Shown: piece by piece, positions 9,219 to 17,873 of the stretch
How positions within the stretch are numbered: the stretch's first letter is position 1
Layout: each line of letters begins with the position of its first letter
Source: an uncultured delta proteobacterium
GTDB taxonomy: Bacteria; Desulfobacterota; Desulfobulbia; Desulfobulbales; Desulfocapsaceae
Reading direction: 5' to 3'
Assembly (NCBI GenBank): GCA_903901335.1
Contig: CAIUQR010000061.1
Location: 62,001 to 126,000, forward strand
Length of the DNA: 64,000 nucleotides
Translations under genes and position numbers: made by a program
Notes under the pieces: model-generated
The model's database searches: none
What the model saw: the letters and a program-made list of their open reading frames with translations, nothing else
Told to the model about the DNA's origin: nothing

Positions 9219-10700
9219 TCACCCGGGTTCTTTTATCTCGGTAATAGGAAAGCTTAAGGTGAAGGTCGTGCCGACACCGGGAGCTGATTTAACGTCAATA
9301 TATCCCTTATGGGCATCTACAACCTCTTTGACCAGGGAAAGCCCCAGGCCGGAGCCGGTAATATGGCGGGTTGCCTTGCCCTTGACGCGGAAAAAGCGGT
9401 CAAAAATATGGGGGAGATCTTCTTTACTAATGCCGATCCCGGAATCCTTGACGGTCAGATTGGCAAGTCCGCCGTTCAGGGAGGTGCTGATTTCCATCTG
9501 TCCTCCTTCCGGAGTGTACTTGACGGCATTGGAAACAATATTCATGAATGCGGTCCGGATATGATCGTAGTCGACATTGAACCACCAGTCTTCTTTGCAG
9601 GGACTGTACACGACCCTGATGTTTTTTCCTTCCGCCTGTGGCATTGCAATATCCACGATGTCTTTGACTATTTCATGTCCTTTGATTGGTTCAAGATTGA
9701 AGACGACCGTGCCGCTTTCCAGTTTGGAGAGATTAAGCAGATTTTCGATGAGCCGCAGGAGATCTCTGGTCCGAACGGTGATTCTGTTGTGTAACCTGTT
9801 GCATGAATGGGCCGCTTCATGTTCGCAGTCGACCTGCAGGGCGTAGATCATCTGTTCGATAGAGGCGAGTGGCGCCTTCAGTTCATGGGCCACCATGGCC
9901 ACAAAATCCGATTTCATCTGGTCTATCTGTTTATGGGTACTGATATCCTCGAAGGCGGTTACTGATCCGAGGATAATGCCTGTGTCCGACTTAACCGGCG
10001 CACAATTGGCCCGGAGAAATTTCCGGGAGATGGAACCGGGTGCAAATTCTCGCGTGACAACAACCGAGTTGGCCATGGCCTCGTTGACCATCAGGACCGC
10101 CGTACTGTCGCGAATGGAAGCGGACAGAGGTTTGCCGATGACGGGATCTGTCTGAATTTCCAGAATCTTGATCGCTGCCGGATTGTGGTGCACTACGACC
10201 CCATGCCGGTCGGTGATGAGAACAGCCTCGGCCATGCAGCTGAAGACAGTCTTCAGCCGGCTTTGTTCTTTGTCGATGGCCACTAGGCTCAGGGTCATTT
10301 CCTCGCGGAGTTTTTCGGTCTCGGCCTGCAAGGTCAGCTTATCGATAGCCCTGTCGACGACAATCCTGATATAATCCGGTGTAAACGGTTTGCCGACAAA
10401 GTCGAAGGCCCCCTGCTTCATCGCGGTAACGGCCTTGGAGACCGTTGCAAAGCCGGTGATCACGATAACCTGAATCTGCGGTTGGTGTTCTTTGACCCAA
10501 CTGAGAACCGTGAAACCATCAATTCCAGGCATCATCAGATCCAGAAGGATGATATCGAAACCTTTTTCCTGGATCATCTGGATGCCGCGCTCTCCGTTTT
10601 CCGCCTTGTCTATTATGTAGCCCCTTCCTGACAGTGCACGCTCAACTCCTTCACGGATCACTTTTTCGTCATCGACGATCAATATTCGGATCTCAACCAT
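9219..10700 (-). CDS. Receiver-PAS-histidine kinase (N-terminal receiver)
   Basis: A 493-residue cytoplasmic sensor protein with an unusual order: a CheY-like receiver at residues 1-118 (ILIVDDE, phospho-acceptor aspartate in LLDLMMPG, lysine in VGKPF), a PAS domain around 155-265, the HisKA helix with VAHELKAPLASIE near 275, and an HATPase domain with N box NIVSNAVKYTP, G1 DSGIGI and G2 GSGLGLSLVKEV. No membrane segment, so it probably responds to a partner kinase through its receiver and to an intracellular signal through PAS. A stand-alone receiver gene lies 178 nt upstream on the same strand. Confidence 0.9.
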   Translation of the reverse strand: MVEIRILIVDDEKVIREGVERALSGRGYIIDKAENGERGIQMIQEKGFDIILLDLMMPGIDGFTVLSWVKEHQPQIQVIVITGFATVSKAVTAMKQGAFDFVGKPFTPDYIRIVVDRAIDKLTLQAETEKLREEMTLSLVAIDKEQSRLKTVFSCMAEAVLITDRHGVVVHHNPAAIKILEIQTDPVIGKPLSASIRDSTAVLMVNEAMANSVVVTREFAPGSISRKFLRANCAPVKSDTGIILGSVTAFEDISTHKQIDQMKSDFVAMVAHELKAPLASIEQMIYALQVDCEHEAAHSCNRLHNRITVRTRDLLRLIENLLNLSKLESGTVVFNLEPIKGHEIVKDIVDIAMPQAEGKNIRVVYSPCKEDWWFNVDYDHIRTAFMNIVSNAVKYTPEGGQMEISTSLNGGLANLTVKDSGIGISKEDLPHIFDRFFRVKGKATRHITGSGLGLSLVKEVVDAHKGYIDVKSAPGVGTTFTLSFPITEIKEPG

Positions 10701-10833
10701 AGTCTTATTTTCCCGGAATAGAAAAGACAGTCAGTTACAGCAGAGGGCACGCTGTTTGTTTCACTCATCGACATCTGGGACACAGTAATCCGTTCCCATC
10801 ATGTAATTGATATGCAGCAGAACTCGTAAGAAT

Positions 10834-10870
10834 GCCTTACTGCTGCAAACGCTGAATGCAGCAGTAAGGC
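10834..10870 (-). terminator. Hairpin after the receiver gene, possible terminator
   Basis: A perfect 13-bp inverted repeat (10834-10846 with 10858-10870, 11-nt loop) begins 8 nt past the stop of the receiver gene. No T tract follows, so it may be a weak terminator or an mRNA-stabilising hairpin. Confidence 0.5.
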
Positions 10871-10878
10871 GGATGGCG

Positions 10879-11265
10879 CTATTTCAGCCAGTTTTTAATA
10901 AGGTTCAACAATTCCTTTGGTTCAACAGGTTTAGGCATATAATCCTCGGCGTCGCTTTCCAGCATGTCGCGATGGGTATAAGTGCTGGTAGTGACACGGT
11001 CGGCCACTGCGGTCAACAAAATAACCGGGATCTTGGCGGTCGCCGGATTAGCCTTCAGTTTGGCGCAGGCCTCGTGACCGTTCATTACGGGCATCATCAC
11101 GTCAAGGACGATCAGGTCCGGTTTCTCGGCAGCCACAGCCTCAAGACCTTCTTCACCGTCGTAGGCTACTTTGACATCATAGCCGCCATTTTCGACTATA
11201 ACTTTAACTGCTTCAACGAAATCAGGATCGTCATCAATCAGCAGAATCTTTTTTTTCTCACTCAT
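10879..11265 (-). CDS. Single-domain response regulator (CheY/DivK-like)
   Basis: A 128-residue receiver domain with no output domain: acidic pair in LLIDDDPDF, phospho-acceptor aspartate in IVLDVMMP, threonine in LLTAVAD and lysine in MPKPVEP. The start is the ATG at 11265 because GGAGGA lies just before it; an upstream in-frame ATG at 11277 overlaps that ribosome site. Between beta-4 and alpha-4 it has a longer insert (DRVTTSTYTHRDM). It sits between metF and the receiver-kinase gene and may be that kinase's partner (inference). Confidence 0.9.
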   Translation of the reverse strand: MSEKKKILLIDDDPDFVEAVKVIVENGGYDVKVAYDGEEGLEAVAAEKPDLIVLDVMMPVMNGHEACAKLKANPATAKIPVILLTAVADRVTTSTYTHRDMLESDAEDYMPKPVEPKELLNLIKNWLK

Positions 11266-11307
11266 GTATTCCTCCATTAATCGTACTTGGTAATGTGCTT
11301 CTTAATC

Positions 11308-12234
11308 TTATTCTACAATCGGTCTCGGAAGCAGTCCGGCACCACCTATGATCTCGTTCAGTTTTTCCTCCCATTCAATAGCCATAACGTGGATACCTGC
11401 AATTCCTTCCATTTCTTTAAGTTCCTGGATCTGTTCAATACACATCTCGATCCCTTTCTGGGCCTGTTTCTCCTTCGGCTCATCGGCAATACGTTTGATC
11501 ACCGCGTCGGGAATATCCATGCCTGCAACCATCTTTTTCATGAATTTTGCCATTCCTGCCGATTTCAATGGAGTTACACCCGCAAGGATTTTGACCTTTT
11601 CGTGCAGCCCTTCTTTTTTTGCAAGATCCATGTAGGTCTTGAATTTGTCCATATTGTAAATACACTGGGTCTGAACAAAATCAGCCCCGGCCATAACCTT
11701 GAGTTTTAGACGGGGGACACGGATCTCAAACGGATCCGCGAAAGGATTGACCGCGCAACCGATAAAGAACTGCGGGGCGCCCTCCAGTTTTTTGCCGGAA
11801 GGGAAAATCCCTTCATCCCGCATGGTCTTGACCATATGGATCAGCTGCATTGAGTCAATATCGAAAACATTCTTCGCCTGAGGGTCGTCGCCGAATTTCT
11901 GGTGGTCTCCCGACAGACAGAGGAGGTTTCTGATCCCCAGTGCCGAGGCCCCCAGCAGATCGGACTGCAAGGCGATGCGGTTCCGGTCGCGGACAACCAT
12001 TTGCAGCAGAGGTTCTATCCCTACTTCCTTGATCAGCACACAGCCGGCTGTGGAGCTCATGCGGACCACCGAGGTCTGGTTGTCTGTGACATTACATGCA
12101 TCGACATTCCCTTTGACAAGGGCTGCTTTCTTGCGGACCACATCCGGATCCGCGCCTCGCGGGGGGCCGCATTCCGCCGTAACCGAAAAGTGACCGGCCG
12201 CCAATACCTTTTCCAGATTGCTTCCTGATTTCAT
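11308..12234 (-). CDS. metF: Methylenetetrahydrofolate reductase, MetF subunit
   Basis: A 308-residue TIM-barrel flavoprotein that interconverts methylene- and methyl-tetrahydrofolate. Family marks include SVTAECGPPRGADP at the N-terminus, NVTDNQ, and LLCLSGDH in the barrel. The start is the ATG at 12234, which overlaps the metV stop by one base (TAATG) with GGAGG just upstream; a longer ORF reading gives an unsupported N-terminal extension. As last gene of hdrCBA-mvhD-metVF it is the catalytic subunit of a Wood-Ljungdahl-type MTHFR complex rather than the NADH-dependent E. coli type (inference from context). Confidence 0.93.
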   Translation of the reverse strand: MKSGSNLEKVLAAGHFSVTAECGPPRGADPDVVRKKAALVKGNVDACNVTDNQTSVVRMSSTAGCVLIKEVGIEPLLQMVVRDRNRIALQSDLLGASALGIRNLLCLSGDHQKFGDDPQAKNVFDIDSMQLIHMVKTMRDEGIFPSGKKLEGAPQFFIGCAVNPFADPFEIRVPRLKLKVMAGADFVQTQCIYNMDKFKTYMDLAKKEGLHEKVKILAGVTPLKSAGMAKFMKKMVAGMDIPDAVIKRIADEPKEKQAQKGIEMCIEQIQELKEMEGIAGIHVMAIEWEEKLNEIIGGAGLLPRPIVE

Positions 12235-12899
12235 TATATCATGTCCTCCCTTACAATGCGACGTGGACCACCATCTCTTGAGGAATTCCATCCCTTATAC
12301 GGTTTCAGCTTGCAGTAATTATCCATCTGGTTCAGTGCCTTCAGCCGGTCGATGATCAGCTGCCAGCCGCAGGGCACACTTTTATCGACCTCACAGATGC
12401 CTTTGGCCGAGCCGCCGCAGGGGCCATGAAAAAGCGATTTTGCGCACCGTGTGACCGGGCAGATCCCGCCAGTCAGGTGCAGGACACAGTCGCCGCAGCC
12501 CTGACACCGCTCCGCCCATTCGCCCTGGCGTTCGGTCACCCCCAGAAAACCCGTGTTGATGCCGGGTAGAAGGGGGGTGGTAGTGAATTTTTCGGCTAGA
12601 AACTGGATGCCCGCGCCACAGGCGATGGACAACACCGCCTGGTAGTCTTCCACATACGGGCGCATGGTCTCGATATATTCCGGGTCGCACTGCCGTTCCA
12701 GGCAGACTTCCTTGATAGTTATTTTTTTACCGGACGCCTCCCGCGCCAGGCGGAGGGTGGAAGCAAGGACCTCGACTTCCTTTTCTCCTCCGACACGACA
12801 GACCGTGACGCAGCCGAAACAGCCGGCCAAAACGATGTTGTCGTATGGCTCCAGCATCTGCAGAATCTCTTCAATGGGTTTTGGAGTACCTGTTATCAT
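12234..12899 (-). CDS. metV: MetV, iron-sulfur/zinc partner of MetF
   Basis: A 221-residue cysteine-rich protein of the MetV family (methylenetetrahydrofolate reductase C-terminal catalytic domain family). Visible cysteine clusters are LAGCFGCVTVC near the N-terminus, CLERQC, CQGCGDCVLHLTGGICPVTRC, and HGPCGG near the C-terminus. In acetogens MetV joins MetF and carries Fe-S clusters that pass electrons to its flavin. Start ATG 12899 overlaps the mvhD stop (ATGA) and has AGGAGA upstream; the stop overlaps metF by one base, which argues for equal synthesis in one complex. Confidence 0.92.
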   Translation of the reverse strand: MITGTPKPIEEILQMLEPYDNIVLAGCFGCVTVCRVGGEKEVEVLASTLRLAREASGKKITIKEVCLERQCDPEYIETMRPYVEDYQAVLSIACGAGIQFLAEKFTTTPLLPGINTGFLGVTERQGEWAERCQGCGDCVLHLTGGICPVTRCAKSLFHGPCGGSAKGICEVDKSVPCGWQLIIDRLKALNQMDNYCKLKPYKGWNSSRDGGPRRIVREDMI

Positions 12900-13354
12900 G
12901 CTGTTATCTCTCCTGTTGGGACGTTTTTGGCCTCTTTCTTGCGAGCCACATTGATTGGACTTGGGCCGAGTTCCTGAATCTGATCGACAAATTCATTGGC
13001 ATATGCGGCGAATTTCGCCCCTTCGCCCGCGCTCAGATTGAACATCCGGATTCGACCGGCGCCGATGTTGATTTTCTCCAGTATGTTGTGGACACGCTGC
13101 ACTCTCGCCCGTGCCCGGAAATTCCCGTTGACGAAATGACAATTACCCTCAAGGCAACCCATTATCATGACGCCGTCGGCACCGTTTTCAAAGGCCTTGA
13201 GAAGGAGTGATTCTTCGATTCGTCCCGTACACGGCAGGAGGATAATGCTCGTCGTGGGGGGATAGGATCGTCTTTCCGAACCTGCCAGGTCCGCTGCACT
13301 GTATGCTCAGTGGCGGCATGCAAAAATGATGACACTTGCACGAAAGTCACTCAT
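12896..13354 (-). CDS. mvhD: MvhD-type electron-transfer subunit, predicted selenoprotein (UGA = Sec16)
   Basis: Reading through an in-frame TGA at 13307-13309 gives a 152-residue protein that follows the MvhD/FlpD/VhuD (hydrogenase iron-sulfur delta subunit) family from end to end: an N-terminal CRHU in place of the usual CxxC, then AYSAADLAG, LLPCTGRIEESLLLKAFENG, ADGVMIMGCLEGNCHF and SAGEGAKFAAYANEFVDQI. There is no frameshift. The ATG at 13354 overlaps the hdrA stop (TAATG) and AAAGGAGG precedes it; the stop overlaps metV (ATGA). MvhD carries a [2Fe-2S] cluster and passes electrons to HdrA. Sec-containing VhuD is known in methanogens. An alternative is a nonsense pseudogene, but the SECIS-like hairpin and conserved CxxU position argue against it. 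Confidence 0.9.
13277..13293 (-). promoter_or_regulatory. Candidate bacterial SECIS hairpin in mvhD
   Basis: On the mvhD strand, nucleotides 14-30 after the UGA fold as a 7-bp stem (CGGACCT with AGGTTCG, one G-U pair) closed by the loop GGC. Bacterial SECIS elements start right after UGA and place a G-containing apical loop about 17-25 nt downstream; here the loop is at nt 21-23. The fold was judged by eye, not computed. Confidence 0.6.
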
Positions 13355-16300
13355 TATTGTCCTCCTTTCGGAACCGCAGGTTCGCTTCCGGTATAAGATT
13401 CAAGTTTGGCAAGGATGTTGCTGTCAAGATACCGTCCAAGTGTAATGGCCTTGGCCGGGCATTCCGCCACACATATGCCGCATCCCTGGCAGAGCGCCGG
13501 ATTGATCTCGGCGGTATGCTGGTCGTTGATGAAGGGAACTCCGTACGGGCAGGCCCTGACGCAGGTCAGACAGACTGCGCAGTGCGTCGGATCAACCGTT
13601 GAAACGACTCCTGAGAGCTTCAGACTCTTTTTGGAGAGAATGGTCGTGACCCGAGCTACTGCTGCCTGGGCCTGAGCGATGGTTTCTGCGATATCTTTTG
13701 GCGCATGGACCGTTCCGGCCATGAACAGACCTTCACTGGGAAGATCAACGGGTCGAAGTTTCGCATGCGCCTCGATGAAGAAACCGGCCTTGTTGCGAGG
13801 GACTCGGAGCATGGAGGCTAGCTCTTCCGTATCCCGCGGTTTGATGCCGGTGGAAAGCACCAGCAGATCCGGGGTTAAAGTGACCGGCATGCCGATGGAC
13901 GGATCTGTGATCTTGATCATGTGAACATGTTCGTGAGTCATGATCTCCGGTGGATTTTCATCCGGATCAAAGCGGATGAAGTTGATCCCCATAAGGCGCG
14001 CTTTCCGGTAATTCAGTTCTCCAAGACCGTAGCAGCGCATATCGCGGTAGAGGATATCAACTCGTCCGTCCGGATGGAGTTCTTTGAAGTGCAGCGCATT
14101 TTTTACCGCCTGGTTGCAGCAGACCCGTGAGCAGTAGTCGAGATGGTTGCTGTCGCGGGAACCTGCGCATTGAAGCATGACAATACTCTCATATCCGTTT
14201 GTGGAACCGGAGCTATATAAGGCCGCCTCAAAATCCGTCTGGGTCATAACCTTATCAAGGGTATCCAGACCGTACAGATCCGGCCTGGCCTCCTCGGCGC
14301 CGGTGGCAACCAGGATTGCCCCGTGTTTGATCATTCTGCTGCCGCCCGACGGGGTCATGATCTCGGACTCGAAGGAGCCGACGAAGCCTTTCTGGTCGAC
14401 AACCATCGAGTTGACGAAGATCTTGATAGCATCGTTATTCAGGACTTGCTGTTTCAGAGCCTGGACAAAGGCGCCGATATCACGTCCATCCCCTGTCCTT
14501 CGAAGTGATTGCGCCATTCCCCCAAGCGTTGCCTGCTGCTCGATAAGATAGACGCCAAATCCCTGTTTTGCGGCCTCCACGGCCGCTGTCATTCCGGCAA
14601 CGCCACCGCCGATGATCAGCAGGCTGGAGTCGACATCGAACTCCAGTTCCGTGAGTGCCCTGGTCTGGGAGGCGTTGGCGACGGACATCCGCATCAGCCT
14701 TTTCGATTTTTCAGTGGCCAGGGCAGGTTCGGTCGGGTGGACCCAGCTGCATTGATCGCGAATGTTGGCCATATCAAAAAAGTATTTATTGATGCCGGCC
14801 TGACGCAGGGTCGACATAAACAGCGGTTCGTGCGTGCTCGGCGAGCAGGCGGCGATGGCGACCCGGTTCAGCCGGTGTTCTTTGATAATGTCGCGGATGC
14901 CCTCCTGTGAATCCTGGGAACAGGTATAGAGCGGGTGATCGGCATAGACAACCCCCGGCAGGGTTTTGGCGTATTCGGCCACAGCCGCCACGTCGACGAC
15001 CGAGGCGATGTTGGCACCGCAGTGGCAGACAAAGACCCCGATGCGCAGTTCCTCGTCAGGTGTTGTAGCCCGTTCATCGGGCAGGACTTCTTTGGTAATC
15101 AGGCTTCCCCTGGCAGCGGCAAGACCAGCCGATGCAGCCTGAGCGGCGGCGGAGGCCTCGATTACCGTCTCGGGGATGTCCTTCGGGCCGTTGAAGGCGC
15201 CGCTGACGAAGATGCCGGGCCGGGAGGCCGCGAGCGGCTCAAAGGTGTCAGTGACGGCGAATCCGTAATCGTCCATGTCGATACCGAGCACGTTTGCCAG
15301 ATCTTTGGTCTTTTGCGGGATCTGGATGCCGACCGACAGGACGACCATATCGAAGACCTCGGATTTCTTGCTGCCCGCGCCGTCGACGTAGCGCAGTTCG
15401 AGATTGCCGGTCTGCGGGTCTTCGAAGACCCTGCTGACCATGGCCCGGACATAGCGGACGTTCTTTTCCTTGGCACGCACTACATAGTCATCGAAGTTTT
15501 TGCCGAACGAGCGCATATCGATATAAAAGATCGTCGGCTCGATGGACGAATCATGTTCGCGGGCGATAAAGGCTTCTTTGGTCGCATACATGCAGCAGAC
15601 CGAGGAACAGTAGTCCCGGTTGCAGGAATGGTCCCGGGATCCGACACATTGTATCCAGGCTATCTTCTTCGGATGGGCGCCGTCGCCCGGACGGGTGACG
15701 GCCCCGGAGGTCGGCCCGGAGGCGGAGAGAAGTCGTTCGAATTCGATGCTGGTAACGACGTTTTTATACTGACCGTAACCGAACTCACCGCGCTTTTTGG
15801 CATCGAAGACCTCGAAACCGGGTGAAAAAATGACCGAGCCGATATCGAGTTCGGTCTCGGATTCCGTATGGGTATAGTCTATGGCCTTCAGGCCGCAGAT
15901 GGACTGGCAGATCCCGCATTCCCCGGTGTTCAGCCGGACGCAGCTTTGTTCGTTGATTACCGGTACCCGTGGCACTGCCTGTGGGAAAAAGATGTTGATC
16001 GGTTTTCGGGTGTTCAGACCTTCATTGAAACGGTTGAGCAGCGGCCGTGGTTCTTTGTTGGTTAACCGCGGTACATCCAGGAAGTTCACGGGACAGATCG
16101 AGGCGCAGGCGCCGCAGACCTGACAGATATCTATTCCGGCCTCGATGCCGTCTTCCACCATCTTCAAGGCGCCGATATTCATGACCTTTGTACACATCAT
16201 CGCGCAGAGGCCGCAGCGGATGCAGTCATGTCTGTCCTGGCCTGCCAGTTCTTCCTTGATCGCCTTTGAGCGGTTCACAATCGCCGCGCCCAGGCTTTTT

Positions 16301-17010
16301 TCCAGCTCCGGGGCGTCGGCAATCGAGATGGCCGAGAATTTGTCCGGGCAGGCGACAAAACATGCCCCGCATGCCGTGCAGATTGCTGGATTGATCTTCG
16401 CTATCTCTCCTTTTTCCCAGACGATGGCCTGATGCAGGCAGGCGCGATGACAACTCCCGCACTTCTGGCATTTGTCCTCATCGACTGAAAAGGTCCAGGC
16501 ATGAAAGGATTCGGGTTTCGGGGAACCGGGACCGGTGATGACCCGCTTCTCCAGCGCCTTCAGTTTCTTTTTTTTCTCGCCTGGGGCTGTTTGCTCCGGG
16601 AACCAGGATGTATACGTGACCGGACAGGTAATCTCGCAAAGACCGCAGCCGTTACACCTTTCGGTGTCCACATAGCGGGCGTGCCGTATGATGGTTGCCT
16701 TGAAATTACCCGCCTCGCCGGTGACGTCTTTTACTTCGCTGTGGGTTAAAAGTTCAATATTCCTGTGACGGCCTACCTCGACCAGTTTTGGTGAGACAAT
16801 ACACATCGAGCAATCATTGGTGGGGAAGGTCTTGTCGAGCTGAGCCATCTTGCCGCCGATCGCAGGCGAGCTTTCGACCAGGTGAACCTTGAAACCGGAG
16901 TTGGCAAGGTCGAGTGCGGACTGCATACCGCTGATACCGCCTCCGACGACCATGACCGCCCCAGTGGGAGTTTTTACTGATTCCGACGTGGTGTTGAGAT
17001 GTTGAGTCAT
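13354..17010 (-). CDS. hdrA: Double-length HdrA-like FAD/polyferredoxin protein
   Basis: A 1218-residue protein made of two HdrA-type halves. The first half starts with an FAD site (VVGGGISGMQSA) and carries about six [4Fe-4S]-type motifs, including CNGCGLCEITCP, CQKCGSCHRAC, CTACGACFVACP, CIRCGLCAMMC and CQVCGACASICP. The second half (from about residue 660) begins with the HdrA N-terminal domain (RIGVFVCHCGANI), a second FAD site (IIGGGVAGMTAA) and two C-terminal ferredoxin motifs (CAVCLTCVRACP, CQGCGICVAECP). Both halves have the YCSxxCC segment. HdrA is the bifurcating or confurcating flavin subunit. Overlaps hdrB (ATGA) and mvhD (TAATG). Confidence 0.92.
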   Translation of the reverse strand: MTQHLNTTSESVKTPTGAVMVVGGGISGMQSALDLANSGFKVHLVESSPAIGGKMAQLDKTFPTNDCSMCIVSPKLVEVGRHRNIELLTHSEVKDVTGEAGNFKATIIRHARYVDTERCNGCGLCEITCPVTYTSWFPEQTAPGEKKKKLKALEKRVITGPGSPKPESFHAWTFSVDEDKCQKCGSCHRACLHQAIVWEKGEIAKINPAICTACGACFVACPDKFSAISIADAPELEKSLGAAIVNRSKAIKEELAGQDRHDCIRCGLCAMMCTKVMNIGALKMVEDGIEAGIDICQVCGACASICPVNFLDVPRLTNKEPRPLLNRFNEGLNTRKPINIFFPQAVPRVPVINEQSCVRLNTGECGICQSICGLKAIDYTHTESETELDIGSVIFSPGFEVFDAKKRGEFGYGQYKNVVTSIEFERLLSASGPTSGAVTRPGDGAHPKKIAWIQCVGSRDHSCNRDYCSSVCCMYATKEAFIAREHDSSIEPTIFYIDMRSFGKNFDDYVVRAKEKNVRYVRAMVSRVFEDPQTGNLELRYVDGAGSKKSEVFDMVVLSVGIQIPQKTKDLANVLGIDMDDYGFAVTDTFEPLAASRPGIFVSGAFNGPKDIPETVIEASAAAQAASAGLAAARGSLITKEVLPDERATTPDEELRIGVFVCHCGANIASVVDVAAVAEYAKTLPGVVYADHPLYTCSQDSQEGIRDIIKEHRLNRVAIAACSPSTHEPLFMSTLRQAGINKYFFDMANIRDQCSWVHPTEPALATEKSKRLMRMSVANASQTRALTELEFDVDSSLLIIGGGVAGMTAAVEAAKQGFGVYLIEQQATLGGMAQSLRRTGDGRDIGAFVQALKQQVLNNDAIKIFVNSMVVDQKGFVGSFESEIMTPSGGSRMIKHGAILVATGAEEARPDLYGLDTLDKVMTQTDFEAALYSSGSTNGYESIVMLQCAGSRDSNHLDYCSRVCCNQAVKNALHFKELHPDGRVDILYRDMRCYGLGELNYRKARLMGINFIRFDPDENPPEIMTHEHVHMIKITDPSIGMPVTLTPDLLVLSTGIKPRDTEELASMLRVPRNKAGFFIEAHAKLRPVDLPSEGLFMAGTVHAPKDIAETIAQAQAAVARVTTILSKKSLKLSGVVSTVDPTHCAVCLTCVRACPYGVPFINDQHTAEINPALCQGCGICVAECPAKAITLGRYLDSNILAKLESYTGSEPAVPKGGQ

Positions 17011-17873
17011 GCCGAACCCTCCCTTGTTGCGTTCGAAGAAACGAAGAGATTTGTAAGGACATCCGGGGTGATAAGGTGGACCTTTTGTTGTTTTTGAGGG
17101 TAGTCGCCACTGAGAGCGGCGGCGATGAGTTCGGTTGCGAAAAAGACTGGCAGCAATCTGCCGTCGTCTCCATTGTCAAGCTGGCGGCTCTCCACATTGG
17201 CCTGGCACATCGGACAGTCGGTAACCATGGCAGTGGCGCCAGCCCTTTTGGCGGCATCAGTGATATCACCGACAAGTTTTCGGGCAATGTCGGGCCGGGC
17301 CATGGTCAGGCTGCCGGAGCAGCACTCTGTTCTATGCGACCAGGAGACCGGTTTGGCGCCAACCGCCTTGACGATGTTTTCCAGGCTCTCGGGCATCTCA
17401 TGGTTTATTGCGCCGGTAATTTTCGGATGGCGCAACGAAAGGCAGCCGTAATAACAGGCGACGGTGAGGTTTGACAGTGGCCTGCTGGTCATCGCGGTGA
17501 TACGATCCAGGATATCCGGCCTGGAAAGCAGGGTGCTGATGTGGATGATCTTGAAGCTGGGTGAATAGTCTTTAATATCCCAGAATTCCGGATTTTTTCG
17601 TAGTTCCTTGTCGGCAGCGCACAGGCGTTGAAAGCAGGCAGCACAGGGGACGAGGATATCAAGCCCCGATTCCTGGGCAAGCAGGAGATTCCGCATAGGC
17701 AGACGCATGCCGATCTCATGGTCCGTCATATGTGCGGATGAGGCACCACAGCAGTTCCAGTCGGGAATCTCAACGAGGTCGATATCCAGCCTTCTGCAGA
17801 TTTCCTTCACCGAATGATCGTAGTCAAGGGCTGTCCCATGCAGTGAGCAGCCGGGGTAGTAAGAGAGTCTCAT
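17007..17873 (-). CDS. hdrB: Heterodisulfide reductase subunit B-like protein
   Basis: A 288-residue protein with two cysteine-rich CCG domains. The first has PGCSLHGT, WNCCGASSAH and VPCAACF; the second has YGCLSL, ECCSGSLTM and DCPMCQ. In HdrB of methanogens these bind two noncubane [4Fe-4S] clusters that reduce a disulfide; in MTHFR complexes of acetogens the subunit has no CoM-S-S-CoB to reduce, so its true acceptor here is unknown. It overlaps hdrC and hdrA by 4 nt each (ATGA). Confidence 0.94.
   Translation of the reverse strand: MRLSYYPGCSLHGTALDYDHSVKEICRRLDIDLVEIPDWNCCGASSAHMTDHEIGMRLPMRNLLLAQESGLDILVPCAACFQRLCAADKELRKNPEFWDIKDYSPSFKIIHISTLLSRPDILDRITAMTSRPLSNLTVACYYGCLSLRHPKITGAINHEMPESLENIVKAVGAKPVSWSHRTECCSGSLTMARPDIARKLVGDITDAAKRAGATAMVTDCPMCQANVESRQLDNGDDGRLLPVFFATELIAAALSGDYPQKQQKVHLITPDVLTNLFVSSNATREGSA

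Noticed and set aside
13165-13350. A 61-codon minus-strand ORF between hdrA and the mvhD 3' part
   Set aside because: It is out of frame with the MvhD product; the correct frame passes through the TGA and gives recognisable MvhD sequence, so this ORF is a shadow.
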